A stretch of 19,479 bases of DNA from a bacterium (lineage in GTDB: Bacteria > Eremiobacterota > Eremiobacteria > Baltobacterales > Baltobacteraceae), in NCBI GenBank assembly GCA_021784715.1, contig JAJYHP010000046.1, positions 1 through 19,479 of the forward strand. Direction: 5' to 3'. The notes under the pieces were generated by a model, which worked only from the letters and a program-made list of their open reading frames with translations, had not been told where the DNA came from and made no database searches. Shown one piece after another: positions 12,788 through 19,479 of the stretch; within the stretch, counting starts at the first letter, position 1; the number at the start of each line of letters is the position of its first letter. A program made the translations under genes and the position numbers.

Positions 12788-13143
12788 ACCCCCCTGCCGG
12801 TTCGATCGTCTTGGTCGACTGGCGAAGCGGTGCTCTCGCGCGCGAGCCTACTAAACTTCGTCCGGCCGTCGTCGTTGGCGATTCCGAACTCTTTCCGGAG
12901 AGCTACCCAAATCTGCTGGTCGTTCCGCTTACCACCGACCAGAATCTCGCTCACCCCACCTTCTCTCAGCGCATCGACCCGACGCCGGATAATGGCGCGT
13001 CGCGTGTATCGTGGACGCTCGCGCACCACATCACCAGTGTCGCAAAGCAACGCGTGACGCTTACGTTATCGCGAGTCGAAGAGATACAATTGCGTGGTAT
13101 TCGAGAGCAGGTCGCCTTTGCAATTGGCTTTAGCGTTTCCTGA
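12784..13143 (+). CDS. MazF/PemK-like endoribonuclease toxin, probable CTG start
   Basis: A 119-residue protein if translation begins at CTG 12784. The family N-terminus [15 protein letters not shown] is followed by [27 protein letters not shown] and the C-terminal helix with [16 protein letters not shown]. MazF/PemK toxins cut single-stranded RNA at short sites. The first TTG in frame, at 12811, would remove the opening beta strand (GSIVLV), which MazF folds need. The CTG overlaps the antitoxin stop as CTGA, exactly where ATGA or GTGA is normally found, and GGGAGA lies about 6 bases upstream. A CTG start would keep toxin translation low. The 3' end overlaps the converging P450 gene by 14 bases. 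Confidence 0.8.
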   Translation: MNPPAGSIVLVDWRSGALAREPTKLRPAVVVGDSELFPESYPNLLVVPLTTDQNLAHPTFSQRIDPTPDNGASRVSWTLAHHITSVAKQRVTLTLSRVEEIQLRGIREQVAFAIGFSVS

Positions 13144-14458
13144 CCCACATCGCGACGGGACCTTTCGGGCGTAACGTCACGAGCGGCACCGTCTCCAGCA
13201 CGCCCTCCTCGCACAACGCGAATCGAAACGCGCGCGCGAGTCTCGCGAGCACGAGCACGCCCTCGGTCCACGCAAATTCCTCGCCGATGCATCGACGAGC
13301 ACCGCCGCCGAAGGGTACGTAGGCAAATGGCGGCACTTCGGTACGGAGCCATCGGTCGGGATCGAAGCGCTCCGGCTGCGGGAAAAGATCGGGGCGGCGA
13401 TGCAGCACGAGCGGCGATATCAGGACGGTCGTCCCGGCCTCCACATCGTAGCCGCCGACGAGCGTTACGCGTTCGCGCGCCTCGCGCCCGAAGATCCACG
13501 CCGGCGGATAGAGGCGCATCGATTCGCGAAAGACGCGCCGCGCGAACTCGAGGCTCGCCGCGAGCTCGATCGGATCGCGCGAAAAATCGGCGCCATCGAC
13601 TTCTTCGTGCAAGCGCCGTGCCACTTCGGGGTGGCGCGCGAGGAGATACCACGTCCAGACGAGCGCGTTGGCGGTGGTTTCGTGCCCGGCGAGAAAGAGC
13701 GTCAGCGCTTCGTCACGGACCTGACGATCGGTTGGGCGATAGCCATCCTCCGCGTCTTCGGCAGCGATCAGAAGCGAGAGTGCGTCGCCGCCCCGTTCGG
13801 CGCTCGCTCGTCGTTGCGCGATGAGCCCATAGACGATCGCATCGAGTCGCGAACGCGCTTCGTTAAAGCGTCGCGTCGCAGGCAAAAACCCTAGCCGCGA
13901 ACGAAGCTGCCCGAGCGGACCGATTCCGGAGGGATAGCTCTCCATCGTTGCCCGCAGTGCGGCGCGCACCTCACTCGCGCGCTCGCCCGCATCGACGCCG
14001 AAGAGCGTCTCGCTTGCGATACGGAGCGTCAACTCGCTCATTGCGGGGTGCATCTCGACCCGCTCCTCCGCGCTTCGCTCCTCGCACCAACGCGTCGCAT
14101 GCGCGAGCATCGCGCGAGCGTACGCCGCGATGCGTTCGCGATGGAATGCCGGTTGCACGACCCGACGCATCTGCCGGTGCTCCGGCTCCTCGCTCGTCAG
14201 CAGTCCGTTTCCAAGCAGGCGACGCAGGGCGCGCCCTCCCTCGGATTTCACAAACGCATGCTGCTGCGTCACGAGCACGTCTTTGATCTGTTGCGGATCG
14301 TTGAGAAAGAGAAAGCGTCGAAACGGAATTTGAAACGTTGCGATCGGGCCGTACCGTTCGGCAATCTCGGCTAAAAACGTCGGCAACCGAAGGAACGGCT
14401 GCATGCCGAGCCGGGCGAACGTTTCACTTCGGCTCGGCCCCGGTATCTTCGCAACCAT
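13130..14458 (-). CDS. Cytochrome P450
   Basis: A 442-residue soluble P450. The I-helix oxygen-activation motif AGHETT is at 257-262, the K-helix E-x-x-R at E312-R315 ([11 protein letters not shown]) and the haem loop [15 protein letters not shown] has its thiolate ligand at C390. The general type resembles the bacterial CYP102/CYP4-like group rather than camphor-type enzymes, which hints at fatty or terpenoid substrates; this is a weak inference. No ferredoxin, ferredoxin reductase or fused reductase domain is present nearby. The start ATG at 14458 lies 18 bases after the second barrel gene on the same strand, so co-transcription with the outer-membrane proteins is plausible. The 3' end meets the MazF-like toxin gene with a 14-base overlap. 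Confidence 0.95.
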   Translation of the reverse strand: MVAKIPGPSRSETFARLGMQPFLRLPTFLAEIAERYGPIATFQIPFRRFLFLNDPQQIKDVLVTQQHAFVKSEGGRALRRLLGNGLLTSEEPEHRQMRRVVQPAFHRERIAAYARAMLAHATRWCEERSAEERVEMHPAMSELTLRIASETLFGVDAGERASEVRAALRATMESYPSGIGPLGQLRSRLGFLPATRRFNEARSRLDAIVYGLIAQRRASAERGGDALSLLIAAEDAEDGYRPTDRQVRDEALTLFLAGHETTANALVWTWYLLARHPEVARRLHEEVDGADFSRDPIELAASLEFARRVFRESMRLYPPAWIFGREARERVTLVGGYDVEAGTTVLISPLVLHRRPDLFPQPERFDPDRWLRTEVPPFAYVPFGGGARRCIGEEFAWTEGVLVLARLARAFRFALCEEGVLETVPLVTLRPKGPVAMWVRKR

Positions 14459-14476
14459 GTTCGGGTCTTTCGACCG

Positions 14477-16597
14477 CTACGTTCCCTTTTCAGCCCCGGC
14501 GTAGAAAATCCACTTGAAGAAGACCGCCGGCGTGGTGGTGAGCGCGTTGGGATCGCCGTAGACGAGATAGAACTCGTTATGGCCGTGGAGGTAGTGGAAT
14601 GCCGCACTGAGGTTATCGGCGAAGACCGGGGTAAAGCTCGGCGCGAAATAAGAATTCGGCAAGCTGATTCCATTGATGCGCCGAGCGCCGAGCGAAAACG
14701 AAGCCGTGCGTGAGAATTGCCAATTGATGCTCGCTGAATTCAGCCATTGCCGGAAGGATGGTTCGGCGGCCAGGTGCGACGCGTAGATGTTCTCGTTCAC
14801 ATTGAGCGAGAGGCTTAGATTGCGTCGAACGGGAAGCGTGTCGAAAAACTGCCAATTCGCCGCATGCCCGTGATAGTAGGAACCATTCCCAAAAGCTATC
14901 CCAATCGGAAAATTCGAATTTAGCTTGTATCCGAGCAGCCCACCGTTACCGACATTAAACGGCAACAACTCTCCGTCCGACGATCTAACGAACATCGAGC
15001 CATCGGAGGCGTCGATCGTCCAGAGATTTCTAAAATCAAAATTCAACTGCACCACGCTTTGCGTCTGCGCCATCTGTGAGGCGTCGTTCCAAAACCGTGT
15101 ATCGACGGTGGTTGCCTGAATATCGAGCAATTTTGATCTCGGCGACATATGAAAAACGTGATGCGCAAATGCGTCGTATCCCGCAGTGTTATTTTGCTGT
15201 AGGTAGGCATCGACGGGCGAAAATTGCGCGCCGATGAATTGACGCGCCAGGCCGGCATAGGTATTGGCGGTTTGGTAAAACGCCCCAACTTCTCCATAGT
15301 GCGCTTGAGATGGATCGGTAACAAATGTTCCATTCTCGCGTGCATAGTTTGCAAAAACCCCTACATGTTTCTTATTATCGATAAAACCGCCGCTGATCAA
15401 CGCCGTCGAATCGACGAATGTCGGCGTTGCGGCGGTTACGGAATTTGCATTTATTCCGTAGCTTTCGCGAGCGTTTTGCACGGAAAAGTCTAACGCTTCG
15501 GCGAGATCGGTCCGGTTCGCCCCAACGGCGTCGAACCCGGAGAACGAAAATGGTCCCTGGGTTCCCTCTATCCCGTACCCTTGGCGAAAGGTTGGAATCG
15601 CGGGCGTATAGAGTATCGATGGGCACGACACGTTGCACGCAAAGTTTCCAAAGGCATTTGCGACCTGCGTAAAAAAGGGACGTACTTCTTGATACATGCG
15701 CGGAAATGCCGTCGGCGAGATCGACTGTTGGTCGATCTCGACGTTGGAGTAGTCGGGATGGAACGATCCCACGAACGAAGCCGTCGGCGTGATCGGCACC
15801 GCCATATCGAGCCCGACCTGCGAGGTCGAGCCGCCGGCGGCGCCGGAGCGCGCGACTCCCAGAAGATAGGGTTGGAAGCGCGCCTTCGGGCGCGTCGATT
15901 TCGCCTTCTTGCCCGCCCCGACCGCAACGCCGGTAAGCGTGCCCGAATAGAGAGCGAGGGTCGGCGATGTCGCTTCGGCGTCGTAGCTCCAGACTTGAAG
16001 GATGTTTGCTTTGTTATTGAAGCGCGCGAACTGCGCTTTCCACGAATGCGATCCGCCGGAGCGAATGATCTGAAATGGAACGTGCATCGTTACCGTGTAG
16101 CCGCGCTTGGTAATTCTTCCGCGTGAGAGCCAATGCGGCGTGTAGGCGCTGTTTTCGGTGGAAGTTTGGTAGTGCGCCCCACGCGGGTTCGCGGAAAATT
16201 GATAGGCGAAGCCCCGTACCCCCTGTGGCTCGAGCGAGACCTGGATGCTATCGTCGCCGAAGATCGCCGGGCCGTCACTCACCGTCGAAGCGGTGACTCG
16301 GGAGCGCTCGCGGACGCGAAATGCAAAATCGAGCCCTTGCGGATCCTGTGCGACGTACACGACGGTGGGGTGCGAGACGCGACGGCGGTTGGTGAAATCG
16401 TATCTCAAGACGATTCGAGCAGCCCCGGCCCAGCTCGCATCGATCCGGGCGTGCATCGACGGTTCCTTGGCGAGCATCGGGACCCGTACGTTCGGTAACG
16501 TTGCGGCAGAAATAACGAGCGATGTGCAGAGAGTACCGGCAACGAAAAGCGCGCCGGCGAGTGAAAAGCGTCGCATGCGCCGAATTTTCAAATCCAC
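14477..16597 (-). CDS. DUF5916-like outer-membrane barrel protein, copy 2
   Basis: A 706-residue exported protein with a signal peptide ending near SLVISAATLP. Next is a CBM9-like beta-sandwich (about residues 35-200: DFTNRRRVSHPTVVYVAQDP, FGDDSIQVSLEPQG, TMHVPF). A beta-rich barrel region of the DUF5916 type follows, recognised by FHPDYSNVEIDQQSISPTAF and EVRPFF (compare NPDFSQVEAD and EKRPFF in that family). The C-terminal half consists of alternating aromatic strands, as in outer-membrane barrels. The substrate is unknown. GTG at 16597 is 3 bases behind the paralogue; an in-frame ATG at 16576 would also leave a good signal peptide. The end (FFKWIFYAGAEKGT) is identical to that of copy 1. 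It is followed after 18 bases by the P450 gene. Confidence 0.82.
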   Translation of the reverse strand: MDLKIRRMRRFSLAGALFVAGTLCTSLVISAATLPNVRVPMLAKEPSMHARIDASWAGAARIVLRYDFTNRRRVSHPTVVYVAQDPQGLDFAFRVRERSRVTASTVSDGPAIFGDDSIQVSLEPQGVRGFAYQFSANPRGAHYQTSTENSAYTPHWLSRGRITKRGYTVTMHVPFQIIRSGGSHSWKAQFARFNNKANILQVWSYDAEATSPTLALYSGTLTGVAVGAGKKAKSTRPKARFQPYLLGVARSGAAGGSTSQVGLDMAVPITPTASFVGSFHPDYSNVEIDQQSISPTAFPRMYQEVRPFFTQVANAFGNFACNVSCPSILYTPAIPTFRQGYGIEGTQGPFSFSGFDAVGANRTDLAEALDFSVQNARESYGINANSVTAATPTFVDSTALISGGFIDNKKHVGVFANYARENGTFVTDPSQAHYGEVGAFYQTANTYAGLARQFIGAQFSPVDAYLQQNNTAGYDAFAHHVFHMSPRSKLLDIQATTVDTRFWNDASQMAQTQSVVQLNFDFRNLWTIDASDGSMFVRSSDGELLPFNVGNGGLLGYKLNSNFPIGIAFGNGSYYHGHAANWQFFDTLPVRRNLSLSLNVNENIYASHLAAEPSFRQWLNSASINWQFSRTASFSLGARRINGISLPNSYFAPSFTPVFADNLSAAFHYLHGHNEFYLVYGDPNALTTTPAVFFKWIFYAGAEKGT
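14483..14620. repeat. Near-identical 3' segment shared by the two barrel genes (copy A)
   Basis: This stretch matches 16607-16744 at a fixed offset of 2124 bases with only about five to six differences, all silent. It includes 62 consecutive identical bases (14544-14605). The rest of the two genes is clearly more diverged, including at silent sites, so the similarity here is out of proportion. Confidence 0.8.
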
Positions 16598-16600
16598 ACC

Positions 16601-18706
16601 TCAGGTTCCTTTTTCGGCCCCGGCGTAGAAGATCCACTTGAAGAAGACCGCCGGCGTGGTGGTGAGTGCGTTGGGATCGCCGTAGACGAGATAGAACTCG
16701 TTATGGCCGTGGAGGTAGTGGAATGCCGCGCTGAGGTTATCGGCAAAGACCGGAGTGAAAGTCGGCGCGAAATACGATGTGGGCAGATCGATCCCGTTGA
16801 TGCGCCGAGCGCCGAGCGAGAGCGAGGCGTCGCGCGAGAATTGCCAATTGAAGCTCGCCGAATTCAGCCATTCCTGAAACGACGGTTCCGCGGCGCGATG
16901 CGAGTGATAGATATTTTCGTTCAGAGTTAGCGAGAAGCTCAAACGACGCCGGATCGGCATCGTATCGAAGAACTGCCAATTCGCGGCTTGTCCGTGATAG
17001 TACGGCCCTTCGCCGTACGCCAGTCCCTTACCGTAGTTCGAATTGAGATTGTAGCCGACGAAGGCGCCGTTCCCGACGCTAAACGGGAGGTACTCTCCGT
17101 CCGACGCCAATACGAACGTACTTTGCTGAAAGACGTGTACCGACCAAAGGTTCTTGAAGTCGATGTTGATTTGGTCGCCGGCGTTGCTCTGCGCGGGCTG
17201 CGAGAGGTGATTCCAAAACTTTCCGTCGTCCAGCGACACCGAAACGTCAAGCAGCTTCGATGTCGGTGAAAAATGGAACGTTTGCTGCGCGAACGAGAGG
17301 TATCCACCGATATCGTTTTGCATCTCGTAGCCATCGACCGGATTGAATTGCGACCCGACGAATTGGTGCGCCAGCACGAATACGGTGTTTGCCGTTTTCA
17401 CTCCCGCGCCAACCTCGCCGTAATGGGCTTGGCTGGGGTCGGTGACGAGCGTGCCGTCCTCGCGAGCGTAGTTTCCATAGACGAACCAGTGTCCGCGCGT
17501 GCTAAAATATCCGCCGTTGAGCGAACTCGAATTATCGAGGAGCGCGGGAGTATTTACGGTGACTCGTTGCAGATCGACCTGTTCGGTGCCGCCGCTCGAT
17601 GAGTGCGAGAAATCCAGCGCGTCGGCGAGATCGGTTCGTTGATTGCCGACGGCATCGAACCCGGCAAAGGTGAGCGGGCCCTGCGTTCCTTCGACGCCGT
17701 ACCCTTGGCGAAAGGTCGGAATTGCGGGCGTGTAGAGCGTCTGCGGGCAATTTTGGCAGCCGAGCGTGTAATTGAACGCGTTTCCCACCTGAGTAAAGAA
17801 CGGCCGGACTTCTTGATATTGCCGGGGGAACGCCGTCGGTGAGATCGTTTGCTGATCGGTCTCGACGTTCGAGTAATCGGGGTGGAACGAGCCGACGAAC
17901 GATGCCGTCGGCGTAATCGGCACCGCCATATCGAAACCGATCTGCGAGGTCGATCCACCCGCCGCGCCGGAGCGCGCGACGCCGAGGAGATAGGGTTGAA
18001 AGCGCGGGGCCGGCCGGCTCGAAACGGCTCCGTGGGTTCCCGTCGGGTTCACGCCATCGAGCGTCCCTACGTACAGCGTATCGAACGGATTGGTCGCGTT
18101 CGGACTGTAACTCCAAATATCGCTGACGTTACTGTGCACCGCGAAGCGTTGAAACTGCACTCTCCACACGTGCGATCCTCCCGAACGCACGACCGCAAAC
18201 GGAACGTGCATGGTGACGACGTAGCCCGTCTTCGTTCGACGGCTCGCCGCCTTCCAGTGCGGAGAGTACGCGCTGTTCTCCGATGAGGTTTGAAAGCGCG
18301 CCCCGCGCGCGTTGGCGATAAACTGATAGGAAAAGCCTTGCACGCCTTGCGGGTTGAGCGAGATTTGGACGTTGTCGTCACCGAAGACGCCGGGGCCGTC
18401 GCTCAGCATCGATGCGATGACCGGCGAATGTTGGATGACGACGAACGCGACATCGAGACCCTGAGGATCCTGGGCCACATAGACTACGGGCGGGTGCGCG
18501 GCTCGTCGCCGATTGGTGAAATCATAACGGAGCCGAATTCGCGCCGCTCCGTGCCAACTCGCGTCGAGGCGCCCGGCGATCGTCGGCTCGTGCGCGAGCA
18601 TCGGTACGTGAAGCACCGGCGGCGCGGCGGCGACTGCGGCGGCAGAGCCGAGGGCGATTAAGAGTGTCGTAACGACGGCAATGCGTGCCGACTTCGAGAA
18701 TGGCAT
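16601..18706 (-). CDS. DUF5916-like outer-membrane barrel protein, copy 1
   Basis: A 701-residue paralogue of the next gene, alignable from end to end. The signal peptide (SARIAVVTTLLIALGSAAAV) is followed by a CBM9-like sandwich with DFTNRRRAAHPPVVYVAQDP and GDDNVQISLNPQG. The DUF5916-type segment has FHPDYSNVETDQQTISPTAF and EVRPFF, and the C-terminus is an aromatic-rich barrel. Both copies have paired cysteines just after that segment (here LGCQNCPQTLYTP, in copy 2 FACNVSCPSILYTP), possibly a disulfide in a surface loop. ATG at 18706 leads the minus-strand unit barrel-barrel-P450. TATAAG (18716-18711) lies only 4 bases upstream of the ATG, too close for an ordinary leader, so transcription start and translation start must be near each other or the promoter lies elsewhere. 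The function is unrecognised. Confidence 0.84.
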   Translation of the reverse strand: MPFSKSARIAVVTTLLIALGSAAAVAAAPPVLHVPMLAHEPTIAGRLDASWHGAARIRLRYDFTNRRRAAHPPVVYVAQDPQGLDVAFVVIQHSPVIASMLSDGPGVFGDDNVQISLNPQGVQGFSYQFIANARGARFQTSSENSAYSPHWKAASRRTKTGYVVTMHVPFAVVRSGGSHVWRVQFQRFAVHSNVSDIWSYSPNATNPFDTLYVGTLDGVNPTGTHGAVSSRPAPRFQPYLLGVARSGAAGGSTSQIGFDMAVPITPTASFVGSFHPDYSNVETDQQTISPTAFPRQYQEVRPFFTQVGNAFNYTLGCQNCPQTLYTPAIPTFRQGYGVEGTQGPLTFAGFDAVGNQRTDLADALDFSHSSSGGTEQVDLQRVTVNTPALLDNSSSLNGGYFSTRGHWFVYGNYAREDGTLVTDPSQAHYGEVGAGVKTANTVFVLAHQFVGSQFNPVDGYEMQNDIGGYLSFAQQTFHFSPTSKLLDVSVSLDDGKFWNHLSQPAQSNAGDQINIDFKNLWSVHVFQQSTFVLASDGEYLPFSVGNGAFVGYNLNSNYGKGLAYGEGPYYHGQAANWQFFDTMPIRRRLSFSLTLNENIYHSHRAAEPSFQEWLNSASFNWQFSRDASLSLGARRINGIDLPTSYFAPTFTPVFADNLSAAFHYLHGHNEFYLVYGDPNALTTTPAVFFKWIFYAGAEKGT
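16607..16744. repeat. Near-identical 3' segment shared by the two barrel genes (copy B)
   Basis: Partner of 14483-14620. The identical 62-base run is 16668-16729. It encodes the last strands of the barrel (FADNLSAAFHYLHGHNEFYL and onward to the C-terminus). Confidence 0.8.
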
Positions 18707-18758
18707 GCCGCTTATACGACGAGCACGTCGGTGGTGTTTCAGTCGGCGATCTTCGCGG

Positions 18759-19097
18759 CTACCCGCCGGCGAGCTTTGCGTTTGTCCCGCGCGCGGCGAA
18801 CCATGCGAGGATGCGCTCCCGGTGATCGCCCTGAATCTCGATCGTGCCGTTCTTCACCGTGCCGCCGCAGCCACAGTGTTGCTTGAGCGCCTTCGCCGTG
18901 GAGGCGAGTTCGCGTTCGGGGACGCCATAGATGATGCTCGCCGTACCCGCGCGGCGCCGTTCGCGGGCGATGCGAACCACGCCGTCGTCGGGCGGAAGTG
19001 GGTGGCCATGCTTCGCACTCCCCGGACGCGCCTTCGCCTGGGGCTCGATCGCCCCACCCTCGCTCGAATAGACGAGCCTGCGGTTCTCTTCGTTCAC
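18759..19097 (-). CDS. yciH: SUI1/eIF1-like protein (YciH family)
   Basis: A 112-residue protein whose second half is a SUI1 domain: GTASIIYGVPERELASTAKA, the cysteine-containing LKQHCGCGGTVKNGTIEI, then QGDHRERILAWFAARG. The bacterial homologue YciH resembles eukaryotic initiation factor eIF1 and is thought to affect start-codon selection. The first 40 or so residues are a variable, basic, probably flexible extension. The start is GTG at 19097, with no clear Shine-Dalgarno sequence; another start inside the variable part is possible. The gene is 52 bases upstream of the barrel genes on the same strand, most likely a chance neighbour. A YciH-like protein in a genome with apparently leaderless and CTG-start genes is worth noting but not evidence of a link. 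Confidence 0.92.
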   Translation of the reverse strand: MNEENRRLVYSSEGGAIEPQAKARPGSAKHGHPLPPDDGVVRIARERRRAGTASIIYGVPERELASTAKALKQHCGCGGTVKNGTIEIQGDHRERILAWFAARGTNAKLAGG

Positions 19098-19226
19098 CGA
19101 GCGAAAGATTCAAAAATGCGGGGACGCTCTCCCCCGAAACGGCAGGCCGAGCGGCCGAGCGGTCACTTTTAGACAGTTTTCTCTCCGCAGCGGTGCTACG
19201 CTCGATATTCGGAGGATTTCCCTATT
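19098..19226 (+). promoter_or_regulatory. Intergenic region with promoter and ribosome site for the last gene
   Basis: Between divergent genes. TGCTACGCT (19194-19202) is an extended -10 candidate (TG-N-TACGCT), with TAGACA upstream at 19170-19175 but a spacing of 21, too long for a standard -35. GGAGGA (19211-19216) is a strong Shine-Dalgarno sequence 10 bases before ATG 19227. A short GGGGA/TCCCC hairpin and a tandem GCCGAGCG repeat also lie here, with no evident role. Confidence 0.4.
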
Positions 19227-19479
19227 ATGAATTTTATCGCTCGTTTCGCCTTTGTTGGCGCCCTACTCGTCGGATCGCTCGCCCTCGTGCCCGCGTCCGC
19301 CCAAAATGTTACCGTGGTGGTGAATGGCCAGGTGATGTCCTTCGACCAGGCCCCGGTCGTGGTGAACAACCGCGTCTTCGTGCCGATGCGCGCGATATTC
19401 GAACGCCTCGGATCGACCGTCTCGTACGCGAATGGGAACATCAACGCCCAAGGAAACGGGAGGTCGGTGCATCTCGCAA
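19227..19479 (+). CDS. Secreted protein with copper-amine-oxidase N-terminal (stalk) domain, 5' part
   Basis: The gene starts at ATG 19227 with GGAGGA upstream and runs off the right edge after 84 codons. The first 25 residues are a clear Sec signal peptide ending ALVPASAQ. They are followed by VTVVVNGQVMSFDQAPVVVN, RVFVPMRAIFERLGSTVSYA and NINAQGNGRSVHLA. This is the PF07833-type copper amine oxidase N-terminal domain, a small repeat-like stalk domain found on many secreted proteins and not itself an oxidase. What follows in the full protein cannot be seen, so no function can be assigned. Confidence 0.85.
   Translation, partial: MNFIARFAFVGALLVGSLALVPASAQNVTVVVNGQVMSFDQAPVVVNNRVFVPMRAIFERLGSTVSYANGNINAQGNGRSVHLA

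Noticed and set aside
18706..18730. Leaderless promoter for the first barrel gene from TATAAG at 18716-18711
   Set aside because: The element ends only four bases before the ATG, which would place transcription start within the start codon; without a -35 or mapping data it is not reliable.
1..19479. CRISPR arrays, tRNA or rRNA genes, insertion sequences
   Set aside because: I saw no regularly spaced repeats, no cloverleaf-like sequence and no transposase-like protein on either strand; the only long repeat is the shared tail of the two barrel genes.

Overview
The window is GC-rich, gene-dense bacterial DNA. Genes often overlap by 1-8 bases, and there are outer-membrane-type proteins and a lipoprotein, so a diderm host is likely. 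The gene mix (KamA/Kdd, an Hcr-type molybdenum enzyme, paired DUF5916-like barrels, a SUI1 protein and a copper-amine-oxidase-N stalk protein) would fit an uncultured phylum such as Eremiobacterota/Vulcanimicrobiota. That placement is an impression from memory, not a demonstrated assignment.

Layout. (1) 1-1.1 kb: the 3' end of a YVTN beta-propeller gene meets, tail to tail, a Phd/PIN toxin-antitoxin pair. The pair has a 15-bp palindrome over the antitoxin start codon. (2) 1.1-5.5 kb, minus strand: a tightly packed run xdhC - mocA - OsmC-like - peptide/solute-binding lipoprotein - small membrane protein. The first two genes serve molybdenum hydroxylase maturation. (3) 5.6-9.5 kb, plus strand: a three-subunit molybdenum enzyme (2Fe-2S, Mo and FAD subunits). 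The FAD subunit has four cysteines with the C-X15-C-X7-C-X8-C spacing of the extra [4Fe-4S] cluster of 4-hydroxybenzoyl-CoA reductase (HcrB). This identifies it as an Hcr-type enzyme rather than an ordinary xanthine or CO dehydrogenase. (4) 9.5-12.5 kb, plus strand: an Lrp/AsnC regulator behind a long inverted repeat, then kdd (3,5-diaminohexanoate dehydrogenase) and kamA (lysine 2,3-aminomutase), apparently one operon. (5) 12.5-13.1 kb: a second toxin-antitoxin pair (ribbon-helix-helix antitoxin plus MazF/PemK-like toxin). Its toxin probably starts at a CTG codon, and its promoter overlaps the hairpin that ends the kamA operon. (6) 13.1-18.7 kb, minus strand: two tandem DUF5916-like outer-membrane barrel paralogues followed by a cytochrome P450. 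(7) 18.7-19.5 kb: a SUI1/YciH translation factor homologue (minus) and the start of a secreted copper-amine-oxidase-N domain protein (plus).

How it works together. XdhC and MocA are the expected maturation partners of the divergently encoded Hcr-type enzyme: MocA makes the cytosine-dinucleotide form of the cofactor and XdhC delivers it sulfurated. The Lrp-like protein probably senses an amino acid, perhaps lysine, and controls its own operon. KamA converts lysine to beta-lysine. Kdd acts two steps later in classical lysine fermentation, but the intervening aminomutase (KamDE) is not in the window. The most interesting open question is whether Hcr-type enzyme, KamA and Kdd form one pathway. 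A second theme is promoters ending in TG-N-TA(C/G)NNT placed so that both toxin-antitoxin transcripts would be leaderless or nearly so.
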